A program made the position numbers and the translations under genes. Of a DNA stretch of 64,000 nt, positions 54,238-61,443 are shown in pieces. The stretch is from Marinobacter mangrovi. Lineage in GTDB: Bacteria > Pseudomonadota > Gammaproteobacteria > Pseudomonadales > Oleiphilaceae. Numbering within the stretch: position 1 is the first letter of the stretch; each line of letters opens with the position of its first letter. Location: NCBI RefSeq assembly GCF_016798325.1, contig NZ_JAERVO010000002.1, positions 1 to 64,000 on the forward strand, given 5' to 3'. The notes under the pieces are model-generated. The model was not told the DNA's origin. It saw nothing but the letters and a program-made list of their open reading frames with translations, and searched no databases.

Positions 54238-55971
54238 ATGGGCAATAAGATTCCGGTGGATTCGCCGCTGGTCATCCTCCACGGCGACGAGATGGCCCAG
54301 GTGGCTTTCGAGGCACTCCTGAAAACGTTCGTGACGTCGAGGCTGGACATCAAGCTCAAGGAAATCGACCTCTCCGCCGAGAATCGGCTGGCCACCAACG
54401 GCCGGGCGGTGACCGAAGCCATCGAGGCGATCAAGGAATACGGCGTTGGCATCAAGAACGCGGGGATTACCGTCAACCGCAGCCAGCTGGAAGACCTGCT
54501 CAAGAAATACCCGGACGTTGACGGCGACGCCCTGGATCCGCTGGCGACCAAGTCCCCCAACGGCGCCATCCGCAAGGGCATCGGCGGCAACATCACCCGG
54601 GAGGACATCCAGTTCCGCAATCTCCGTGTGCGTCGTCCTGAATGGATCGATCGTGACATCGAAGTGATGACCATGGACAACGGCGGCATCAAGGACAGTT
54701 TCAACGAACTCGCCCGCGCCACCGGCATCATCAAGCTGATGTTTGTGGGCAGCAGCGGCGATCCTGAAGAATTGCATCGCCGGGAGATCAACAAGGGCGA
54801 CCCGCTGTTGCTGGCGACCAACGATATGGCCGATATCCGGGACTGGGCCCGCCAGTTTTTCCAGCATGCCATCGACGACAAGCGGGACATTTACCTGGGT
54901 CTCAAAGACACGGTAATCCCGGGCTATGACGGGGCGATGCGTTCTGCGATCGAGGATGTCTACAAGAACGAGTATCAGGACAAGGTGGAAGCCATCGGTC
55001 TGGAGTTCCACTACGAGCTGATTGACGCCCAGGCGGCGCGGATCGTCTCCAATCCGCCGGAACGCGCCCTGTGGGGCGTGCCGGACAACACCACGGGGCG
55101 CAAGCTGTTCAAGTTGGTGAATCAGCTCAAACGCTACGGCATTCCGGACCGTCACGTTCACGTGTCGATTTCGCGCATGAGTGCCGGCGGCGGTGACCAG
55201 TACGGCAGCTTCAACGCGCCGGCCCGGGAAGACGGCATCGTCAAGGTGGTGGTGGACGGTGAAGAGCGGCACGCCCGGCACGTCAGGAAAGGCGATCCCA
55301 TGCTGCTGATGTCCAATGACCGCGAAGCCATCAAGGACTGGGTCAGCCAGGTGTTCCGCGATGCCTCACGCAAGGATAAGGAGGTCTACTTCGGCCTGAA
55401 GCGGGAATACATGGAGTACGACGAAGTCTTCAGCGAGGTCATCACCGAGGTCCGCCGGGAGCTGGCCAAAGAGGACACGCCGCCGCCGTCCTTCATGATC
55501 ATGCGGCCGTCCCGCCAGTTGATCAAGATGATCACCGACCCGCCCCGGAACGCGCTCTATCCGTCACAGAACCTGGACGGAGACATCTTCTCGGATATCT
55601 CCGCCGCCCTGGGCGGCAGTCTGGCCACGGCCAGCTCGATCATCGAAAGCAAGGACGGCGCGATGCTGTTCGAAGCGCCGCACGGCACCGCCCATGACCT
55701 GTACATCAAGTATCAGGAGAGCGGCGGTAAAGAGGCCCATTTCAACCCGTCGGCCTTGATCTACGCGCTGGGCAACGCCCTGGAAACCCTCGGCGAACGG
55801 GACGGCAACCGGGAACTGGCCGATTACGCCGGCCGGCTCAAACAGGCCTTGAAAGACACCGTGGCCGATGGCGTCATCACCGCTGATTTGAAAGGTAAGA
55901 TCACCAACCCGGAATCGGAAAAGGTGGTGGATCTGTATGGGTTCATTGAGGCGCTGCAGGAGCGACTTTAA
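54238..55971 (+). CDS. NADP-type isocitrate dehydrogenase with a duplicated internal domain
   Basis: The 577-residue protein begins and ends like a eukaryotic-type (type II) isocitrate dehydrogenase: ILHGDEMAQVAFE, TKSPNGAIRKGIGGNITRE (105-122), NLDGDIFSDISAALGGSLATA (445-465) and FEAPHGTAHDLY. That family is about 400-420 residues. The extra length is a repeat: residues about 141-282 (KGDPLLLATND, DIYLGLKDT, SNPPERALW) recur at about 307-444 (KGDPMLLMSND, EVYFGLKRE, TDPPRNALY), offset near 164. Both copies look like the small/clasp domain. ATG 54238 has AAAGGAG upstream. Reaction assumed as isocitrate to 2-oxoglutarate. Confidence 0.78.
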   Translation: MGNKIPVDSPLVILHGDEMAQVAFEALLKTFVTSRLDIKLKEIDLSAENRLATNGRAVTEAIEAIKEYGVGIKNAGITVNRSQLEDLLKKYPDVDGDALDPLATKSPNGAIRKGIGGNITREDIQFRNLRVRRPEWIDRDIEVMTMDNGGIKDSFNELARATGIIKLMFVGSSGDPEELHRREINKGDPLLLATNDMADIRDWARQFFQHAIDDKRDIYLGLKDTVIPGYDGAMRSAIEDVYKNEYQDKVEAIGLEFHYELIDAQAARIVSNPPERALWGVPDNTTGRKLFKLVNQLKRYGIPDRHVHVSISRMSAGGGDQYGSFNAPAREDGIVKVVVDGEERHARHVRKGDPMLLMSNDREAIKDWVSQVFRDASRKDKEVYFGLKREYMEYDEVFSEVITEVRRELAKEDTPPPSFMIMRPSRQLIKMITDPPRNALYPSQNLDGDIFSDISAALGGSLATASSIIESKDGAMLFEAPHGTAHDLYIKYQESGGKEAHFNPSALIYALGNALETLGERDGNRELADYAGRLKQALKDTVADGVITADLKGKITNPESEKVVDLYGFIEALQERL

Positions 55972-56100
55972 CGTGAACTAGGAGAGCGTTAAACGTTCCT
56001 CGATTGCCAGACAGGCGGGTGTCGAATGGCCGCCCGCTGATTCGACTAGACCGTGCCTCTCAACAAAAAGGCACTCGTGAACTCAATCAGGAGAAGCACC

Positions 56101-56553
56101 ATGTCTGGCAATACCATCCGTTTACACCGCGTTCTGCGCGGCAGTCCTGACCGCGTCTATCGTGCCTTTATCGATCCGGATGCCCTGGTGAAGTGGATTC
56201 CGCCCCACGGGTTTTCGGGCCACATCGACGCGATGGACGCGCGCGAAGGCGGTGGCTATCACATGTCATTCACCAACTTCACGACCGGGACGAAGCATTC
56301 GTTCGGCGTGCGTTTCCTGGAACTCAAACCGGGGGAACTGATCCGTCATGCCGATCAGTTCGATGATCCCAACCTGCCAGGGGAAATGCAGGTCACCATT
56401 CAACTGAAGCCGGTCTTGTGCGGCACTGAACTGACCATCGTGCAGGAGGGTGTTCCCGAGGCCATACCGGTGGAGTTCTGTTACCAGGGATGGCAGGAAT
56501 CACTGCATCTGCTGGCGTTGCTGGTTGACCCCGAAATACCCGACCAGGGCTGA
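56101..56553 (+). CDS. SRPBCC/AHSA1-domain protein
   Basis: From ATG 56101 (150 residues, after CAGGAG): the START-like pattern RVLRGSPDRVYRAFIDPDALVKWIPP, GGYHMSFTN, FGVRFLELKPGELIRHADQF, TELTIVQEGVPEAIPVEFCYQGWQESLHLLALLV. This is a typical AHSA1-like small hydrophobic-ligand-binding protein of unknown ligand. It is single and convergent with the antiporter gene. Confidence 0.87.
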   Translation: MSGNTIRLHRVLRGSPDRVYRAFIDPDALVKWIPPHGFSGHIDAMDAREGGGYHMSFTNFTTGTKHSFGVRFLELKPGELIRHADQFDDPNLPGEMQVTIQLKPVLCGTELTIVQEGVPEAIPVEFCYQGWQESLHLLALLVDPEIPDQG

Positions 56554-56622
56554 TCGGGCGTTTTGAAAACGGGGTAGGACAGGGAGAAGGGGCTCGGCGG
56601 ATGCCGGCGCCCCCATGATGGA

Positions 56623-57903
56623 TCACCCCTCTTTCTGGGCGGCCAGACTGCTCCGGATCAACGGCTTGATGCTGGACCCCTGCACGATGATGGAGAAGAT
56701 CACCACGATGTAAGTGATCAGCAGCAGCAGGGTGTGCAGGTCAACGCCGTTGAAGAAGATTTTCCCCGCCGGGATGGACGCCGCCATCGCCAGCGCCAGG
56801 CCACCGCGCAAACCGCCCCAGGTGAGGATCAGCACGGAATGCTTGTCGTAGCTTCGGAACCGCCGGAACGCCAGGTACGGCAGACTGATGCTGATGAAGC
56901 GGGCCAGCAGCACGGTCGGAATGGCCAGCAGGCCCAGGACAATCTGCTGCCAGGTTACCGGCAGCGTGACCACCAACAGGCCGATCAGCAGGAACAGGAA
57001 GGCATTGAGAACGCCATCCACCGCGTGCCAGAAGTTGCGGATGTTGCGAATGCTGCTCAGGCGGGCCATCGATGCGGCTTTGGCGCGCGTGACGTTACCG
57101 ACGAAGATCCCCGCCACCACCATCGCCAGGGCGCCGGAAACCCCCATCATGTTCGCCAGGGCAAACCCGGCCGTCGGGATGCAGAAGGTCAGCAGCAGGC
57201 GGATGTTGCCATCCTGGCTCTTGATCAGCAGGAAGTGACCCACGATGGCCAGCAACATACCAAACGCGATGCCGCCCAGGGCGTCCGTCAGGAACAGATC
57301 CGCGACGTTGCCAAATGTGGGTTCCGCCGTAGTGAAGGCCACCGCAAAAATGGTGGTGAAAACCACCAGGCCGACGCCGTCATTGAACAGGGATTCCCCT
57401 TCGACCTGAATGGAAATGGACGGCGGCGCTTTCATCTGCTTGATGATGGCCAGTACGGCGATCGGGTCGGTCGGGCTGATCAGGGCGCCGAAAAGCAGGC
57501 AGTAGACCAGCGGGACGTCCCAGCCCATCATGTCCATGATCCAGGAGATGAAGTAGCCCACCAAGAACGTCGACGCCAGGGTGCCAAACAGGACCAGGAT
57601 CGTGATTTCCCAGCGATGCCGGCGCATGCTGCGCAGGTCGATTTCCAGCGCCCCGGCAAACAGCAATGGCCCCAGCATCCCGTCCAGCAGCAGCGATTTG
57701 AAATCAATGGTGCCGAGCATTCTGGACACCGCCACGGCGGTCTGATTGCCAAGGACTTTAACCGCCAGGATCAGCAGCAGCGAAATGACCACTGCCCCGG
57801 AGGTAATGGCGATGGTCGTCTGCATGTTCAGGAAGAACTGATTGGCGAAGGCGACCAGCACCGCGGTCGCGGAAAGGAAACACAGCAGATACCACGTATC
57901 CAT
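56623..57903 (-). CDS. CPA1-family Na+/H+ antiporter
   Basis: From ATG 57903 (426 residues; GGGAGA upstream) the protein has about twelve membrane helices. The CPA1 signatures are GALISPTDPIAVLAIIK and GESLFNDGVGLVVFTTIF (the ND motif with the transport aspartate), plus GGLRGGLALAMAAS late in the chain. It exchanges Na+ (or K+) for H+ at the inner membrane, in keeping with a marine lifestyle. Starts further upstream would add a non-family leader. Confidence 0.9.
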   Translation of the reverse strand: MDTWYLLCFLSATAVLVAFANQFFLNMQTTIAITSGAVVISLLLILAVKVLGNQTAVAVSRMLGTIDFKSLLLDGMLGPLLFAGALEIDLRSMRRHRWEITILVLFGTLASTFLVGYFISWIMDMMGWDVPLVYCLLFGALISPTDPIAVLAIIKQMKAPPSISIQVEGESLFNDGVGLVVFTTIFAVAFTTAEPTFGNVADLFLTDALGGIAFGMLLAIVGHFLLIKSQDGNIRLLLTFCIPTAGFALANMMGVSGALAMVVAGIFVGNVTRAKAASMARLSSIRNIRNFWHAVDGVLNAFLFLLIGLLVVTLPVTWQQIVLGLLAIPTVLLARFISISLPYLAFRRFRSYDKHSVLILTWGGLRGGLALAMAASIPAGKIFFNGVDLHTLLLLITYIVVIFSIIVQGSSIKPLIRSSLAAQKEG

Positions 57904-58292
57904 TGATTCTCCCGGATAAGACATCGGTTTATTGTGGGACGGTTCCGTCCGGTTATTCGCGTGATCCACAACTCGATATGAACAGGCTGGCAGGGCGGGA
58001 CAAGGCGACCGCATGATCAGGTCGCTCTGGCGTGTGCCAACGTCTGGTTCAATAACGTGCAGAACGCCGGGTCACCAGCGAGACAAGGGCGTGCTCGCTA
58101 ACGCAATAGGGCCCGGCAGCCGCCATGATAGCGAATATCGTGTTGTTTGCGTTCGTCAATCATGACCTGGCTGAACATTTCCATCCGAAAATGGGTAAGG
58201 CCATTTCCCTGAACAGGAATACCGAAAAGAGCTGGTCCGAGCCTGCCGGTCTCGCGTAGTCCTTCGGACGACGAATTGAGGAGAGGAGATCC
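57904..58292. other. Non-coding region between the antiporter and nei genes
   Basis: About 390 bp without a supported gene. It must hold the divergent promoters of the antiporter gene and nei. GGAGAGGAG at 58280-58288 is the nei ribosome site. Confidence 0.5.
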
Positions 58293-59144
58293 ATGCCCGA
58301 GGGCCCCGAAATACGCCGCATGGTCGATGAGATCGGCAGCGCGGTTGCAGGACGGACTGCGGAGACCGTGATGTTCGCCTTTGAGCGCTTCAAGTCGTTC
58401 GAGCCGTTGCTGGCAGGGCGTCAGGTGACGAGCGTTGAAGCTCGGGGCAAGGCCGTCCTGGTGTTTCTGGCCGCCACCGACGAGGACGGTCCCTGGTGTG
58501 TGTACAGTCACAACCAGCTGTATGGGAAATGGATGATCGGCCCGTCTGATCGGGAACCGGCGACCAACCGGCAGCTTCGGTTCGCGATCCTCGGTGCGGA
58601 AAAAGCGGCCCGGCTGTACAGTGCGTCGGATATCCGGCTGGTGCGTCCGGATGAACTGGATCAGGTGGACTATCTGGTACGACTGGGACCGGACCCGTTG
58701 AACCAGGTCGTCAGCGTGGACGACCTGCTGGCTGTGTTTGAAGACCGGCGATTCCGCGGCCGGAATCTGAGTGGCCTGCTGCTGGATCAGGCCTTTATCG
58801 CGGGCATCGGAAACTACCTGCGCTCGGAGATCCTGTTTGAGGCCCGGCTGGCGCCCGACACGCGCCCCCGGGATCTGGACGACGTCGAACGCCGGCGCCT
58901 GGCCGAGGCCATCCTGAGGATGCTCCAGCGCGCGTATACCCTGAAGGGCGTTACCAACGACCCGGAGCGGGCCGAACGGCTCAAGCGCCACGGCTGGACC
59001 TTCGGCCAACGCCGCCACATGGTGTTCAATCGTGAAAGTCAGGTCTGCCACGAGTGCGATGGGCCGATCGTGAAAACCGCCATGGCGAGTCGTCGATTGT
59101 ATTTCTGCCCTTCATGCCAACAAAGAGGCCATGTGAAGAGGTAG
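58293..59144 (+). CDS. nei: Endonuclease VIII-type DNA glycosylase
   Basis: The 283-residue protein starts MPEGPEIRRMVDEI, giving the N-terminal proline nucleophile and Glu of the Fpg/Nei family. It has GRNLSGLLLDQAFIAGIGNYLRSEILFEA (helix-two-turn-helix) and the C-terminal zinc finger with CHEC and CPSC. The PEGPEIRR form is that of Nei rather than MutM. It removes oxidised pyrimidines and nicks the strand. Confidence 0.92.
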   Translation: MPEGPEIRRMVDEIGSAVAGRTAETVMFAFERFKSFEPLLAGRQVTSVEARGKAVLVFLAATDEDGPWCVYSHNQLYGKWMIGPSDREPATNRQLRFAILGAEKAARLYSASDIRLVRPDELDQVDYLVRLGPDPLNQVVSVDDLLAVFEDRRFRGRNLSGLLLDQAFIAGIGNYLRSEILFEARLAPDTRPRDLDDVERRRLAEAILRMLQRAYTLKGVTNDPERAERLKRHGWTFGQRRHMVFNRESQVCHECDGPIVKTAMASRRLYFCPSCQQRGHVKR

Positions 59145-59320
59145 GGCGATGCGGGGCACACCTGACTTGGGTCACGACCGTGCGCCGGGCTTCGGAGGAC
59201 CCGCATTCTCAAAGTCGAATCCAGCGGTCATAATTCGGCCTCTTGTTGAACCCGGACCGTTGCCTAGCTTCGACGCGTCGCCGGTTTCTTATTCCTTGCC
59301 CGATGAACATAAGGCCAGTG

Positions 59321-59710
59321 ATGTCCAAATCAATTCATGAACCCGGTGCCCACGCGCTGAAAGGCGGGAAAGGAATAACCCGAATCCTGAATTCAACCCG
59401 CTATTCCATGCAGGGTCTCAAGGCGGCGTTTCTCAATGAGGCGGCGTTTCGTCAACTGGTGTTGATCAACGTCATCCTGATTCCCATTGCCTGTTGGGTC
59501 GATGTCACCCGCGCCGAACGGGCAGTCCTGATCGCCGCGCCGTTGCTTTCCCTCGCCATCGAGTTGCTGAACTCGGCCATTGAAAACATCGTTGACCGGG
59601 TGTCGATGGAACTTCACCCGCTCTCCAAACAGGCCAAGGATATGGGCAGCGCCGCCCAGTTTGTGGGGCTGGTGATCATTTCGGTTTGCTGGGGCGTCAT
59701 TCTGCTGTAG
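59321..59710 (+). CDS. dgkA: Diacylglycerol kinase
   Basis: From ATG 59321 (129 residues): GITRILNSTRYSMQGLKAAFLNEAAFRQ, three membrane helices, and the catalytic block ELLNSAIENIVDRVSMELHPLSKQAKDMGSAAQ. This small inner-membrane enzyme phosphorylates diacylglycerol to phosphatidic acid, recycling lipid from membrane-derived oligosaccharide and LPS modification. The longer frame to 59243 is not needed. Confidence 0.93.
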   Translation: MSKSIHEPGAHALKGGKGITRILNSTRYSMQGLKAAFLNEAAFRQLVLINVILIPIACWVDVTRAERAVLIAAPLLSLAIELLNSAIENIVDRVSMELHPLSKQAKDMGSAAQFVGLVIISVCWGVILL

Positions 59711-60027
59711 AGGCGTGTTCCGATTTTTGCTCGCCGCAGAACGGCTTACACCGATGCCACCGGGGAAGGGGCCGTGTTCGTTTCTGTGCGGTGGTTTTCG
59801 GTAAAGGGCTCCTCTGAAATCCACCCGTGTCGATAAATGTGACAGTCCCTTGAACGCCTGCTCCGCCGTTCCTCGCGGGTGATAGGCTGCGGCATAAGCC
59901 TACTCGGTCCTTCCCTCTGGGGGCAGCCTGCTCTGACGACTTTTTACCTGTCGATTTTCTTTACGGTAGGTCGCTTTCTTCCGATCGAATCTTGCTCATT
60001 GTCTTAAAAGACAGTGAGTTACGGATA
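59711..60027. other. Non-coding upstream region of the PEP-CTERM gene
   Basis: No gene seen. It contains the perfect palindrome GTCTT-AA-AAGAC at 60001-60012, 16 bp before the sigma-54 promoter, and is long enough for an upstream activator site. Confidence 0.5.
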
Positions 60028-60043
60028 TGGCGCGGCAATTGCT
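60028..60043 (+). promoter_or_regulatory. Sigma-54 promoter before the PEP-CTERM gene
   Basis: TGGCGC-GGCAA-TTGCT has GG and GC exactly 10 bases apart and matches the -24/-12 consensus TGGCAC-N5-TTGCW in all but one base. It lies 82 bp before the start codon and reads towards it. Confidence 0.7.
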
Positions 60044-60124
60044 CGTTGTTACATGGGGCTCAAAGCCATGCTGTTGTTTCCTTGGCTCATGAGGTTCGTC
60101 GTGAAAGGTATTGGAGTATTTACA

Positions 60125-60658
60125 ATGGGCCTTAAACATCTGTTCATCGGAGCTGCGCTGATTCTTGGGATTAGCCCGGTCTCCTATGGTTACCTGCTTG
60201 CTGACAACACTGACGTGGGCGGTCTCGATACCTTCGTCGCTGCTACGACCAAGTCCGTTTTGGGCAATGCCAACCCGACAACGGAAGAAAACTGGGTCGA
60301 AAGCGTGTTGGGCTACCAGGTCACCTACGCCGACAAGACGGATCCTGTCGATCTCTTCGTGACCAAGGAATCCAGCACCGTTGTCGCTTTCGCGCTGACG
60401 TCGATGCCAGGTTTCTATGTCGTCAAGGACGGACAAAACTTCATGCTGTTCAGTAACAACAGCAGCATGGATTGGGGGGTTCTGGATCTGGCCCAATATT
60501 TCGGCGTCAAAAAACTGGATGGGCTGACATTCAGCCATGTCACCGAATTTAATGGGCACTCCGTTTCCGTGCCGGAACCGGGATCCAGCGCGCTGCTGGG
60601 CCTGGGGTTGCTGGCGTTGGTCATGCTGCGCTTGCGTAGCCGGTCTGCCTCGGTCTGA
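60125..60658 (+). CDS. PEP-CTERM sorting-domain protein
   Basis: From ATG 60125 (177 residues) a signal peptide ends near SVSYG. The mature part is rich in Asn, Thr and Val without cysteines. The C-terminus is a textbook PEP-CTERM signal: VPEPGSSALLG (PEP at 150-152), a hydrophobic helix to about 169, then RLRSRS. Such proteins are processed by exosortase and handed to the exopolysaccharide layer. No exosortase is in this window. A sigma-54 promoter lies upstream, in line with the known RpoN/PrsR control of PEP-CTERM genes. Confidence 0.85.
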   Translation: MGLKHLFIGAALILGISPVSYGYLLADNTDVGGLDTFVAATTKSVLGNANPTTEENWVESVLGYQVTYADKTDPVDLFVTKESSTVVAFALTSMPGFYVVKDGQNFMLFSNNSSMDWGVLDLAQYFGVKKLDGLTFSHVTEFNGHSVSVPEPGSSALLGLGLLALVMLRLRSRSASV

Positions 60659-60718
60659 TCGACCTGACCAAGCCAGAGTCTGCGGACAGCATGGACGATT
60701 GAATCAGACACGCCAGAG

Positions 60719-60748
60719 AAAGCCGGCCAGACCTAGGCCGGCTTTTTT
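60719..60748 (+). terminator. Intrinsic terminator of the PEP-CTERM gene
   Basis: AAGCCGGCC pairs with GGCCGGCTT around a 6-7 base loop. Six Ts follow. Confidence 0.9.
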
Positions 60749-60828
60749 GTGTCTCGTCAATGATCGTTTGTCATGACAGCTGGCTCACAGGAGTCGGTCA
60801 GCGCTGTGGAAGCAACAGACCGATCCCC

Positions 60829-61434
60829 TTAATCCAGAATAAATCCCAAACGCCTTGCCTTCAGCACGACCTGCGTCCGATTATCACACTCGAACCGCAT
60901 CAGCAGATCGGACACGTATTCCCGGACTGTGGCCGGAGCGATGTTGAGTTGCGAGGCGATTTCCTTGTTGGGCAGGCCCAGCGCCAACTGTTCGAGCGTT
61001 GCAATCTGGCGCGGAGAGAGGCTGATGGCTTCGGCGGGATCCTGGCCACTGATGATGACTTCTTCGCCGTCCATGATGGCCTGGAAGGCCTGAATCATAA
61101 CGGCCCTGGAGCTGGTTTTGGCAACAAACCCATCGGCGCCCAGTTGCAACATCTGCTGGATGCTGGCGTGATGATCGACGGTGGAGACCACCACCAGTGG
61201 CAGTGCCGGGTGGTTGGCTTTGAGGGTCTTCAGGCCATCGAGTCCCACGGTGCCCGGGATGTGGATGTCCAGCAGTACCAGATCCGTATCCGGATGTTCC
61301 GCGAGCCGGGATCGGGCGCTTGCGAAGTCGCCTGCTTCCAGGACGGTCGTACCCGGGAGCGCCTCCAGGACGAGCAGTCGGAGTCCATCGCGATACAGTT
61401 CATGGTCCTCGATGATCAGCACTTTCAGGGTCAT
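60829..61434 (-). CDS. NarL/FixJ-type response regulator
   Basis: The 201-residue protein has a receiver domain with Asp10, phosphoacceptor Asp56 (LVLLDIHIP), Thr85 and Lys106. It is joined to a LuxR-type HTH (about 137-185; LSPRQIATLEQLALGLPNKEIA, PATVREYVSDLL). It is probably phosphorylated by the histidine kinase encoded 9 bp upstream in the same operon. It has no AAA+ domain, so it cannot itself activate the nearby sigma-54 promoter. Confidence 0.92.
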   Translation of the reverse strand: MTLKVLIIEDHELYRDGLRLLVLEALPGTTVLEAGDFASARSRLAEHPDTDLVLLDIHIPGTVGLDGLKTLKANHPALPLVVVSTVDHHASIQQMLQLGADGFVAKTSSRAVMIQAFQAIMDGEEVIISGQDPAEAISLSPRQIATLEQLALGLPNKEIASQLNIAPATVREYVSDLLMRFECDNRTQVVLKARRLGFILD

Positions 61435-61443
61435 GAGAACAGC

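Noticed and set aside
56734-57906. 390-codon plus-strand open frame opposite the Na+/H+ antiporter gene
   Set aside because: The product is Gln/Arg/Asp-rich low-complexity antisense sequence.
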